From contig NZ_BSEV01000003.1 in the NCBI RefSeq assembly GCF_027922005.1, positions 186,001 to 250,000 of the forward strand: DNA of 64,000 nucleotides, given 5' to 3'. Positions within the stretch are counted from its first letter, which is position 1. Each line of letters begins with the position of its first letter. Under the pieces are notes generated by a model. The model was given only the letters and a program-made list of their open reading frames with translations. It was not told the DNA's origin and ran no database searches. The translations under genes were made by a program, and so were the position numbers. Source of the stretch: Streptosporangium carneum (lineage in GTDB: Bacteria; Actinomycetota; Actinomycetes; Streptosporangiales; Streptosporangiaceae). Positions 27,563-34,636 of this stretch are shown piece after piece.

Positions 27563-28306
27563 CTAGGCGTTCTCCCGGTTGAAGACGCGGGTGCCGACGG
27601 TCACGCACACGGCCGACAGGAGCACGGTGACCGCGACTCCTGCCGCCACCGTCCACGTGGCGTACCTCCCCGCGAAAAGGTCACGGACGGCCTCGAGCAC
27701 ATAGCGGAACGGAGTGGCCCGCGACAGCGCGTCCAGCCAGCCGGGCGCCATCGACATCGGCAGGAACGCGCCCGACAACAGGATCAGCGGGACCACGCCG
27801 GTGGTCATGACGGGCGCGAACAGCTCGGGGCCGATGTTCAGGGCGACCGCGTTCGACAGCGCGGCCAGGCTCACCCCCAGCAGGCCCATGAGCACGAGCG
27901 CGGCCAGAACACCGGGGATCCAGGCGCGCATGCCGAAGGCGTAACCCACGGTCATGAGCATGACCGACTGAATGAGCAGCGTCACGGAGCTGCTCAGCAC
28001 CCGGCCGAGCAGCAGGCAGACGCGGCGCGCCGGGGTGACCCTGAGCCGCTCCAGCACGCCGGAGCGCGCGTCGAAGACGACGCCGAATCCGGCCAGGCCC
28101 GCGCTCAGCAGCGCCACCTGGATCAGTAGGCCGGGGACCAGGGTCTCCCAGCTGCCGATCGTGGCGAAGAGCGGCCCGAACAGCACCAGGTACAGCATGG
28201 GCTGAAGGACGCCGAAGACGATCCCGGCCCGCTGCCTCAGCACGATCCGGGTGTTGTACAGGAAGACGGTCCAGGTGTCACGAAGCACATCCATCGAGTC
28301 GTTCAC
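27563..28306 (-). CDS. ABC-2 type permease, DrrB-like
   Basis: 247 residues with six hydrophobic helices and the ABC-2 signature region near VIMTTGVVPLILLSGAFLPMSM (in part) ahead of the last helices, as in daunorubicin-exporter DrrB. Its ATG shares a four-base overlap (28303-28306) with the ATPase stop, so the two form a coupled exporter. Regulated most likely by the divergent TetR gene at 29345. Confidence 0.88.
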   Translation of the reverse strand: MNDSMDVLRDTWTVFLYNTRIVLRQRAGIVFGVLQPMLYLVLFGPLFATIGSWETLVPGLLIQVALLSAGLAGFGVVFDARSGVLERLRVTPARRVCLLLGRVLSSSVTLLIQSVMLMTVGYAFGMRAWIPGVLAALVLMGLLGVSLAALSNAVALNIGPELFAPVMTTGVVPLILLSGAFLPMSMAPGWLDALSRATPFRYVLEAVRDLFAGRYATWTVAAGVAVTVLLSAVCVTVGTRVFNRENA

Positions 28307-29268
28307 CGTTCCTCACACGCCGGAGCGACGGCTGAGCGCTCCGGGACGGCCGGTCCCACACCACCCGGCCCCGATCCCGCCGATCCCACACCGCCCGGTC
28401 CCGGACGACTCGGTTCCCCATCCCCCGATCCCACACCGCCCGGTCCCGGTCGCCCCGATCCCACACCGTCCGATTCCTGATGGCTCGGCTCCACACCGTC
28501 CGGTCCCGGACGACTCGATCCCGGGGCGGCGGAGGGACGGTCCTCTCTCAGAGAACGGCCGGTGATCGACAGGAAGACGTCGTCGAGCGTGCCCGTGCCG
28601 CCCTTGAGCTCGGCCGGGGTGCCCTCGGCCACGATCGCGCCGTGGTCGATGACGAACAGGCGGTCGGCGAGCGCGTCCGCCTCCTCTAGATAGTGGGTGG
28701 TCAGAAAGACCGTGAGGCCCTCCTCCTCGCGCAGGCGTGTGACGTGCGCCCAGAGGTTGGCCCGGCTCTGCGGGTCGAGGCCGGTGGTCGGCTCGTCGAG
28801 AAAGAGCAGCGAGGGGCCGTGGACCAGGCCGAAGGCCAGGTCGAAGCGGCGGCGCTGACCACCCGACAGCGCGCCTGCCGGCCTGGACTCCAGCCCCGAC
28901 AGGTCGAGCCGCTCCAGGATCTCGCCGATCCGCTCGCGCGCCGGCCCCCGGCGCATGCCGTACAGCATGGCGTGCAGTTCCAGCTCGTCTCCCACCGGAG
29001 TGGCGGGGTTGGTCCCGCCGCCCTGGGACACGTAGCCGATGCGCCGCCGTACACCGCGGGGGTCGGCCAGCAGGTCGCGCCCGGCGACCGTCGCGACGCC
29101 TCCTGTGGGACGCAGCAGCGTGGTCAGCATGCGCATGGTGGTTGTCTTGCCCGCACCGTTCGGACCGAGGAAACCGACGATCTCCCCTGCCTCGACGGCG
29201 AGGTCCACTCCCCTGACGGCGTTCACGCCGCCCGGGAAGGACTTGCTCAGACCCGAAGTCCTGATCAT
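28303..29268 (-). CDS. ABC transporter ATPase, DrrA-like, with repeat-derived tail
   Basis: 321 residues. Walker A is GPNGAGKTTT near 37, Q-loop YVSQGG, signature LSGGQRRRFD near 134, Walker B LLFLDEPTTGLDP and H-loop TTHYLEEAD. The DrrA fold ends near residue 245 (GTLDDVFLSITGRSL). A further 75 residues of Gly/Pro/Ser repeats (PGPGGVGSG-like) follow. They are encoded by in-frame DNA repeats and are not part of the family. The start is about 75 bases from a divergent TetR gene. It powers the overlapping DrrB-like permease. Drug or lipid export is typical of the group. Confidence 0.9.
   Translation of the reverse strand: MIRTSGLSKSFPGGVNAVRGVDLAVEAGEIVGFLGPNGAGKTTTMRMLTTLLRPTGGVATVAGRDLLADPRGVRRRIGYVSQGGGTNPATPVGDELELHAMLYGMRRGPARERIGEILERLDLSGLESRPAGALSGGQRRRFDLAFGLVHGPSLLFLDEPTTGLDPQSRANLWAHVTRLREEEGLTVFLTTHYLEEADALADRLFVIDHGAIVAEGTPAELKGGTGTLDDVFLSITGRSLREDRPSAAPGSSRPGPDGVEPSHQESDGVGSGRPGPGGVGSGDGEPSRPGPGGVGSAGSGPGGVGPAVPERSAVAPACEER
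28352..28509. repeat. Degenerate 15-base-periodic repeats in the 3' end of the ATPase gene
   Basis: Five units resembling GATCCCACACCGCCCGGTCC begin near 28352, 28382, 28427, 28457 and 28487. The spacings are 30, 45, 30 and 30 bases, all multiples of 15, so the reading frame is preserved. They encode the Gly/Pro tail of the DrrA-like protein. Confidence 0.75.
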
Positions 29269-29284
29269 TTCATCGCCTCCAAAC

Positions 29285-29299
29285 TTAGGTTAACCATAA
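29285..29299. promoter_or_regulatory. Candidate TetR operator around GGTTAACC
   Basis: The short AT-rich space between the divergent DrrA-like and TetR genes contains the eight-base palindrome GGTTAACC at 29288-29295, flanked by TTA and TAA. It is the only palindrome in the shared promoter region, so it is a fair operator candidate. Confidence 0.4.
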
Positions 29300-29344
29300 A
29301 AATAGAGTGACTGCAAAATTTACCCGGCACCATAAGATGTGCGC

Positions 29345-29995
29345 ATGAGTGAGGGACTGCGCGAGCGCAAGAAGCGGGAGACGCGGATGCGCATCTCCGA
29401 CATGGCGACAGGGCTGTTCATGGCGCGAGGCTTCGACAACGTGACGGTGGCCGAGGTCGCCAGGGCCGCGGACGTCTCGGTGAACACCGTCTTCAACTAC
29501 TTCCCGGCCAAGGAGGACCTCCTCTTCGACCGCCAGGACGAGCTGGTCGGCCTTCTCAGCAGGATCGTGCGGGAGCGGAGAGCCGGAGAGAGCGCGCTCC
29601 AGGCGGTGCGACGCGACTTCCTCGACGCGCTGGACACGCGCGACTGGCGGCACGGCTTCCACGAGGGAAGCGACCTGTTCGCCCGCATGGTGAACGCGAG
29701 CCCGGCGCTCACCGCCCGGCTGCGGGAGGTGAACGAGCTCAGGGTCGAGGCCCTGGCCCGGACCCTCGCCGACGAGGCCGACGCCGACCCCGACGACCTC
29801 ACTCCCCGCCTCGTGGCTGCCCAGATCTGCGCGGCGCTTCACACGTTGGCGGCGTACGCCGTGCGGCGCATGCTCGCGGGCGAGAGCGTGGCGGAGATCG
29901 CCCCGGGTCTGCGCGAGCAGGCGGAGCACGCCTTCCGGCTGCTGGAGTCGGGGATCGACGGCTACTGCGCCCTGGGGGAGGCCAGGGAAGCCTGA
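29345..29995 (+). CDS. TetR family regulator divergent from Drr-type exporter
   Basis: 216 residues. The HTH is classical (RMRISDMATGLFMARGFDNV, TVAEVARAADVSVNTVFNYFPAKEDLLF in part). GTG 29339 or ATG 29345 are both possible; ATG is used. It is divergent from the exporter operon, the standard layout for drug-responsive repression. After the stop come about 220 bases of GC-rich repeats and hairpins before the channel gene. Confidence 0.9.
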   Translation: MSEGLRERKKRETRMRISDMATGLFMARGFDNVTVAEVARAADVSVNTVFNYFPAKEDLLFDRQDELVGLLSRIVRERRAGESALQAVRRDFLDALDTRDWRHGFHEGSDLFARMVNASPALTARLREVNELRVEALARTLADEADADPDDLTPRLVAAQICAALHTLAAYAVRRMLAGESVAEIAPGLREQAEHAFRLLESGIDGYCALGEAREA

Positions 29996-30083
29996 AAGAG
30001 GGCGGGGAAGGCGTAGGAGAGGCCTGACAGGAGGGCGGGGAGAAGCCGGGAGGCCCGACAGCGCGGGAACCCTCAGGAGAACC

Positions 30084-30166
30084 AGGATGGGGGAAAGACC
30101 GTCCCCGCGCGCAGCCGTCCCGGCGACCGGGCCACTGGGACGGCGACACAAGGCGAAAGCCGCCCA
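30084..30166 (+). promoter_or_regulatory. Cluster of hairpins in the leader of the ion-channel gene
   Basis: Three compact stems lie in a row: GGGG/CCCC near 30090-30106, an eight-base-pair stem (30114-30121 with 30137-30144) enclosing a smaller GGC/GCC stem, and AGGC-GAAA-GCC with a GNRA-type loop at 30151-30161. They precede the GTG of the channel gene by about 60 bases. I cannot match them to a known riboswitch class. They may be a structured 5' leader or just a terminator cluster after the TetR gene. Confidence 0.35.
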
Positions 30167-30220
30167 AAAGGATATGATCTTCCGGCATTCACCAGGCCCA
30201 CGACCCCGGGGGAGTCATCT

Positions 30221-31093
30221 GTGCCGCTGCGCGAGCGTGTCCGCGCCGTCCTGGAGGCTCCTAGCTTCCAGCGGACCATCATCGCGGTCATCCTGGTCAA
30301 CGCGGCGACTCTGGGCCTGGAGACGTCGGTCACGGCCGTCGAACGGTACGGCACGGCGCTCACCGTCGTCGACCACGTGGCGCTCTACGTCTTCGTGGCC
30401 GAGCTGCTCACCAAGGTCTACGTCTACCGGGGCCGGTTCTTCCTCGACCCGTGGAACCTGTTCGACACCTCGATCGTCACGGTCTCCCTGCTGCCCCTCG
30501 CGGCCGGCCTGTCGGTGCTGCGGGCGCTGCGGATCATGCGGGCGCTGCGTCTGATCTCGGTGGTGCCCAGCCTGCGCAGGGTGGTGACGGCACTGCTCAA
30601 CGCGGTGCCGGGGATGACGTCGATCGTGCTGCTGCTCGGTCTGGTGCTCTACGTCGCGGCGGTGATGGGCGCCAAGCTCTACCACGCCACCGCGCCCGAG
30701 TACTTCGGCGATCTGCCGACCTCGCTGTTCACCCTGTTCCAGATGATGACCGGGGACGGATGGTCGGACATAACCAGGGAGGTGATGGACGAGCATCCGG
30801 CGGCCTGGATCTTCTTCGTGGCGTTCATGCTGGTGTGCACCTTCGTGGTGCTGAACCTCTTCATCGCCGTCGTGGTCAGGGCGATGGAGGACGAGCACGC
30901 CGAGGAGTCGGCGCAGGCGACGGTCCACGCGACGGAGGCCCTGAGCGCCGCCGTGCTCACAGAGCTGGCCGCGCTCAGGGCCGAGATCCGTGAGCTGCGC
31001 GACCGGGTCCCCGCCGCGCCCGGGACGGACGACCGTCGCGGGGGCGTGCGCGAGAACCCGGCGGCGCGGGCGGGCGCGGGTCAGCGGGAGTAG
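30221..31093 (+). CDS. Voltage-gated cation channel, NaChBac-like (Ion_trans)
   Basis: 290 residues with the single-domain six-helix plan. S1 is around 20-38, S2 48-68, and S3 84-100. S4 has regularly spaced arginines (VLRALRIMRALRLISVVPSLRRVV, in part). S5 is 133-152, then the pore, and S6 is around 200-225, followed by a long C-terminal helix suited to a four-helix bundle. The pore reads FTLFQMMTGDGWSDI. Compared with the TLESWS filter of sodium channels, the filter is TGDGWSD: Asp replaces Glu and a second Asp follows, which is closer to calcium-selective designs. GTG 30221 starts the protein. Its 3' end overlaps the converging S4 gene by 13 bases. Confidence 0.88.
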   Translation: MPLRERVRAVLEAPSFQRTIIAVILVNAATLGLETSVTAVERYGTALTVVDHVALYVFVAELLTKVYVYRGRFFLDPWNLFDTSIVTVSLLPLAAGLSVLRALRIMRALRLISVVPSLRRVVTALLNAVPGMTSIVLLLGLVLYVAAVMGAKLYHATAPEYFGDLPTSLFTLFQMMTGDGWSDITREVMDEHPAAWIFFVAFMLVCTFVVLNLFIAVVVRAMEDEHAEESAQATVHATEALSAAVLTELAALRAEIRELRDRVPAAPGTDDRRGGVRENPAARAGAGQRE

Positions 31094-31695
31094 AACTCCA
31101 CGACGAGCTGCTCGTCGACCGGGATCGCGATCTGCTCGCGCAGGGGGCGGCCGACCAGGGTGAAGCGCAGGTCGGCGTGGCTGACGTCGAGGTAGGCCGC
31201 GGTCCGGTCGTCGGCGTAGACGCCCTCCGCCGCGGCGACGAACGGCTGCATCCCCCTGGACTTCTGGCGGACCGCGATGACCTGGCCCGGCTTGACCAGA
31301 TAGCTGGGAATGTCGACCTTTCGGCCGTCCACAGTGATGTGACCGTGCGTGACGTACTGGCGGGCCGCGTAGATGGACGGGGCGATGCCCGCCCGCAGGA
31401 CGAGGGAGGCCAGGCGGCTCTCCAGCAGCACCACCAGCTCGGCCCCCGAGCGTCCGGTGCCGCGCAGCGCCATGTCCCAGTAACGGCGCATCTGCCGCTC
31501 GGAGACGTCGTAGTACCAGCGCAGCTTCTGCTTCTCCATCAACCGCAACCCGTAGTCACCGGTCTGCCGCCTGTTGGTCTTGCGTCCGTGCTCGCCCGGC
31601 GGGTACGGCCGCTCCTCGAAGTAGCGCACGGCCTTGCGGGTCAGCGGGACGCCCGCCCTACGGGACAGCCGCACCTTGGGTCCGGTGTAGCGCAC
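31081..31695 (-). CDS. rpsD: 30S ribosomal protein S4, zinc-free (C-minus) form
   Basis: 204 residues. The N-terminal domain (RYTGPKVRLSRRAGVPLTRKAVRYFEERPYPPGEHGR, in part) lacks the CxxC..C zinc knuckle of other S4 proteins. The S4 RNA-binding domain follows near 90-150 (RLASLVLRAGIAPSIYAARQ, THGHITVDGRKVDIPSYLV in part). GTG 31695 is preferred to 31701, because AGAGGA sits six bases before it and would abut the other. The gene is solitary, away from ribosomal operons, and shares a promoter region with a DUF2470 gene and an IdeR-like box. It may be a second, condition-specific S4 rather than the main copy; the window cannot show which. Confidence 0.9.
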   Translation of the reverse strand: MRYTGPKVRLSRRAGVPLTRKAVRYFEERPYPPGEHGRKTNRRQTGDYGLRLMEKQKLRWYYDVSERQMRRYWDMALRGTGRSGAELVVLLESRLASLVLRAGIAPSIYAARQYVTHGHITVDGRKVDIPSYLVKPGQVIAVRQKSRGMQPFVAAAEGVYADDRTAAYLDVSHADLRFTLVGRPLREQIAIPVDEQLVVEFYSR

Positions 31696-31726
31696 AGTCA
31701 CTCCTCTGTGGTTAGGTTTGCCTTAG

Positions 31727-31745
31727 TCAGGTTAGCCTTACCTTA
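31727..31745. promoter_or_regulatory. IdeR/DtxR-type iron box between rpsD and DUF2470 genes
   Basis: The 19 bases agree with the consensus TTAGGTTAGGCTAACCTAA at 15 positions by my count. A second, weaker TTAGGTTTGCCTTA copy lies next to it at 31712-31725. The box is centred about 40 bases from both divergent starts, so an iron-dependent repressor could block either or both promoters. It does not resemble a Zur site. Confidence 0.65.
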
Positions 31746-31782
31746 GGCGAAACGGTCCCCTGATCTCAAGGAGAGCCTGTTC

Positions 31783-32505
31783 ATGCATCCCGTCACCGCT
31801 CCCCCGATCCCCGAACGGGTCCGCAGCCTGGCCGCCACGGCCACCCCGACCCACGTGTCCCTCGCGGGCGCCGACCTGCCGGCGACACCCGCCAGGGGAG
31901 GCGTGGACGACGCGGGCCGCCCGGTGCTGCTGGTCCTGCCGGGAGACCCGCTCCACGGGGCGCACGACGAGCCGGTGGTGACCGTGGACCTGACGGCGAG
32001 CCGCTCCCTCGGCGGGATCGAGGCCTCGCGGGGACTGCTCAAGGTGCAGGGCTGGGCGCAGGCGGTGCCGGAGGCCGAGGCGCGGCGGACCGCGGTGGCG
32101 ATCGCCGAGCGCTGCCCGGACGAGGCGCTGTTCGAGGCCCTGGAGGGCGGCGCGCCCCGGCTGCTCCGGGTCGACGTCGGCCAGGTGATCTATCTCACCG
32201 GCCCCGAGTCCGGCGTCCTCGACGGCGAGGAGTATCTCGAGGCCCGCCCCGACCCCCTCCTGGAGGTCGCCGAGCGCATGCTGGACCACGTCAACGGCAC
32301 GCACAGGCACCAGCTGGAGAGCGCGCTGGTCTCCCTGCTCGACGGCCCCGTCCCCGACGTCTGGCTCTGGGAGCTGGACCGCTTCGGGGCGACCGTCCGC
32401 TCGGGCGTCGACGAGCCGACCCTGATCCGCCTGCCCTGGCCCGCCCCCATCACCGACGCCGGGTCCCTGGAGCGCGCCCTGCGTTGCCTGCTCTGCCATC
32501 GCTGA
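31783..32505 (+). CDS. DUF2470 domain protein, probable iron/haem-related
   Basis: 240 residues. The C-terminal DUF2470 domain (about 150-238) has the typical ERMLDHVNGTHRHQLESALVSLL stretch (in part) with paired histidines, like the C-domain of HugZ-type haem-handling proteins. The N-terminal 145 residues form a flavin-reductase/pyridoxamine-oxidase-like strand pattern with no clear cofactor motif. A CLLC pair is near the end. AAGGAGA precedes ATG 31783. The IdeR-like box 38 bases upstream fits iron-repressed expression. An enzymatic role is not proven. Confidence 0.75.
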   Translation: MHPVTAPPIPERVRSLAATATPTHVSLAGADLPATPARGGVDDAGRPVLLVLPGDPLHGAHDEPVVTVDLTASRSLGGIEASRGLLKVQGWAQAVPEAEARRTAVAIAERCPDEALFEALEGGAPRLLRVDVGQVIYLTGPESGVLDGEEYLEARPDPLLEVAERMLDHVNGTHRHQLESALVSLLDGPVPDVWLWELDRFGATVRSGVDEPTLIRLPWPAPITDAGSLERALRCLLCHR

Positions 32506-32536
32506 CGGCGCGCCGTGCGACGGCCCGGAAAAATCA

Positions 32537-32568
32537 GGGGCGATTCCGGTGCACACCGGAATCGCCCC
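32537..32568. terminator. Bidirectional terminator hairpin
   Basis: A perfect 14-base-pair stem (32537-32550 with 32555-32568) with loop GCAC, between the converging DUF2470 and clpP genes. AATTATT follows on the plus strand. Confidence 0.82.
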
Positions 32569-32594
32569 GGAAGAATTATTCCGAGAGCGAATGG

Positions 32595-33173
32595 TTAATT
32601 ATCGGAAACGACCTCGCTCGTGCTGCGAATGACCTCGTCGACGAATCCGTAGTCTTTCGCCTCCGTCGCGGTGAACCAGCGGTCGCGGTCCCAGTCCTCC
32701 TCGATCTGCTCCAGCGTCTGGCCGGTGTGGAAGGCGATCCGCTCGCGCATCGTCTGCTTGGTGTAGAGCATCTGCTCCGCCTGGATCGCGATGTCGGCCG
32801 CGGTGCCGCCCAGGCCTCCCGACGGCTGGTGCATGATGACCCTGGCGTGCGGCAGCACGTAACGCTTGCCGGGCGCGCCCGCGCACAACAGGAACTGCCC
32901 CATGGAGCCCGCGATGCCCATGGCGACCGTGGCGACGTCGTTGGGGATGTACTGCATCACGTCGTAGATGGCCATTCCGGCGGACACCGAGCCGCCCGGC
33001 GAGTTGATGTAGAGCCAGATGTCCCTGTCGGGGTCGTCCGCGGACAGCAGCAGCAACTCGCCGCAGATCCGGTTGGCCGCCTCGTCGTTCACCTCGGTGC
33101 CGAGGACGACGATCCGCTTGCGCAACAGCCTCTGGTACAGCGGGTCCTCGAACACGGGCTGTGGACTGGTCAT
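32595..33173 (-). CDS. clpP: ATP-dependent Clp protease proteolytic subunit
   Basis: 192 residues of the S14 serine protease. The catalytic Ser90 is in GIAGSMGQF, His115 in VIMHQPSGG, and the Asp in EEDWDRDRW. ClpP-type oligomerisation segments are intact (LYINSPGGSVSAGM, YVLPHAR). The usual SMGA is SMGQ here. ATG 33173 follows GAGAGGG. The gene stands alone with no second clpP and no clpX beside it, so it is probably a paralogue outside the main clpP1P2 operon. A ClgR-like operator lies about 83 bases upstream. Confidence 0.93.
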   Translation of the reverse strand: MTSPQPVFEDPLYQRLLRKRIVVLGTEVNDEAANRICGELLLLSADDPDRDIWLYINSPGGSVSAGMAIYDVMQYIPNDVATVAMGIAGSMGQFLLCAGAPGKRYVLPHARVIMHQPSGGLGGTAADIAIQAEQMLYTKQTMRERIAFHTGQTLEQIEEDWDRDRWFTATEAKDYGFVDEVIRSTSEVVSDN

Positions 33174-33476
33174 CCCTCTCACCCACTCCGAATCAGAGTT
33201 TACGAATGATGAACATCTGCGACCATAACGCGTTCCGTTCCGCCGATTTCGCGCCGTTCGCTGTGAGCGCTTTCCGCTCACAGCGCACCGCGGGTTGAAT
33301 TTCGTCCGGGCGTTCCCCGGAGTTCCCCGCCGCTTCCTCCGCCGTCCGTGTCACGGCGCTTCGGCGCGGTGGACGGCCCGCCGTGTGTGATGATTGCCGC
33401 ACCGTGCGGGCGACGACCTCCCCGTGCCCGAGCACGGCCCTGGCCGCGGCGCCGTACACACCTGGAAGGGCTTTTC
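33174..33476. other. Intergenic region between divergent clpP and PCu(A)C genes
   Basis: About 300 bases without a gene. It holds the ClgR-like operator and an 11-base-pair perfect stem-loop (33259-33269 with 33275-33285) that overlaps it, and relatively AT-rich sequence next to clpP that should contain its promoter. Confidence 0.6.
33256..33269. promoter_or_regulatory. ClgR-like operator upstream of clpP
   Basis: GTTCGC-TGTGA-GCG matches the pattern GTTCGC-N5-GCG that I recall for ClgR, the Cro-like activator of clp and lon genes in actinobacteria. Its position 83 bases before the clpP start suits an activator. The same bases form half of a perfect hairpin, so a structural role is the alternative. 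Confidence 0.55.
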
Positions 33477-34058
33477 ATGATCGTTCGTCGTGTCCTGTCC
33501 GCCGGCCTCGCGGCCGTCCTCACCGTCGTCTCCACGGGCGCCTGCGGCGGGCAGGCCGCCGAGCGTCCCGCGGGGAAGGACGCCGCGCCGGCCGCCGCGA
33601 CGCCGTCCGCCGCACTCGGCGCCTCCGCCCCGCCGGGCGAACCCCTGGACGGGCCGCCGCTGGCGGTGACCGACCCGTGGGTGAGGAGCACCGAAAGCGG
33701 CATGACCGCCGCCTTCGGCACCCTGGTCAACAACACCGACGTCGACATGACCGTCGTCTCGGGAAGCTCTCCCGTCTCCCGGAAGGTCGAGCTGCACGAG
33801 GTGGCGGACTCCGGCGGCAAGCCGGTCATGCGGCCGAAGAAGGGCGGGTTCGTCATCCCCGCCAGGGGCACCCACCAGCTCCAGCCGGGCGGCGACCACA
33901 TCATGCTCATGGGCGTGAAGAAGGAGGTGAGGCCCGGGGCGCAGATCGACTTCACCCTCACCCTCCAGGGTGGCGAGACCCTGGAGTTCACCGCCGTCGG
34001 CAAGGAGTTCGCGGGCGGCCAGGAGGACTACCGGCCCGACGCCCAGGTGACGCCGTGA
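33477..34058 (+). CDS. PCu(A)C copper chaperone lipoprotein
   Basis: 193 residues. The lipoprotein signal ends TGAC-GG, giving a lipid-anchored extracytoplasmic protein after an Ala/Pro linker. The copper site follows the family pattern: His in KVELHEV, Met in GGKPVMRP, then His and Met in DHIMLMG. PCu(A)C proteins deliver copper to the CuA centre of cytochrome oxidase together with Sco or YcnI. ATG 33477 starts the signal peptide. The stop overlaps the GNAT gene's GTG. Confidence 0.9.
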   Translation: MIVRRVLSAGLAAVLTVVSTGACGGQAAERPAGKDAAPAAATPSAALGASAPPGEPLDGPPLAVTDPWVRSTESGMTAAFGTLVNNTDVDMTVVSGSSPVSRKVELHEVADSGGKPVMRPKKGGFVIPARGTHQLQPGGDHIMLMGVKKEVRPGAQIDFTLTLQGGETLEFTAVGKEFAGGQEDYRPDAQVTP

Positions 34059-34561
34059 CGCCGCCGGTCCGCGTCCTCGACGCGTTCGCGGCAGGGCGTG
34101 GGGCGGACGCCGCCACGCTGATCTTCGAGTACATGGCCGCCACCCAGGCGGAGATCCGCGGCACCGTCCCGGCCTCCGTCGACGACCTGTCCGCCGCCCT
34201 GCGGGAGGAGTGCAGGAACCCGGAGACCGTCTACCACGCCCCCGGCGTGTTCCTGGTCGCCTACCGCGACGACGCCCCGGTGGGCGGCGTCGGCCTCAAA
34301 CCCCTTCCGGGAACCGACGCCGTCGAGGTCAAGCGCCTGTACGCGCGTCCCGGCCACCGCGGCGGAGTCGGCAGGGCCCTGATGGAGCACGCGCACAGGT
34401 GGGCCGAGCTGGGAGGCTACGCCAGGCTCGTCCTCGACGTCATGGCCCAGCGCCGTCAGGTCGTCGACCTCTACCGCCGTCTCGGCTACACCGAGACCGA
34501 GGCCCACTCGCGGTACCCGATCCCCATGCTCTCCATGGAACGGCTCGTCACCTCCGCGTAG
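34055..34561 (+). CDS. GNAT family N-acetyltransferase
   Basis: 168 residues. The acetyl-CoA loop is read as RPGHRGGVGRALMEHA (R-x-x-G-x-G/A type), preceded by the core strand AVEVKRLYA and followed by LVLDVMAQRRQVVDLYRRLGY (in part). GTG 34055 overlaps the stop of the PCu(A)C gene (GTGA), so translation is coupled. The substrate is unknown, and a link to copper trafficking is not implied by the family. Confidence 0.85.
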   Translation: MTPPVRVLDAFAAGRGADAATLIFEYMAATQAEIRGTVPASVDDLSAALREECRNPETVYHAPGVFLVAYRDDAPVGGVGLKPLPGTDAVEVKRLYARPGHRGGVGRALMEHAHRWAELGGYARLVLDVMAQRRQVVDLYRRLGYTETEAHSRYPIPMLSMERLVTSA

Positions 34562-34636
34562 GGCCGTCTGCCGAAGCCGCCGCGGCGCGAGGGGCACGGC
34601 TTCGCCGGCACGGCCCCGGACGGCCGCGGGCGACGC

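Noticed and set aside
29285..29299. IdeR/DtxR box reading of TTAGGTTAACCATAA
   Set aside because: It is four bases shorter than the 19-base consensus and lacks the GGC centre. A TetR operator fits the divergent layout better.
31712..31745. Zur (zinc) box in front of the zinc-free S4 gene
   Set aside because: Expected from function, but the sequence lacks the TGAAAATGATTTTCA-type pattern and follows the iron-box pattern instead.
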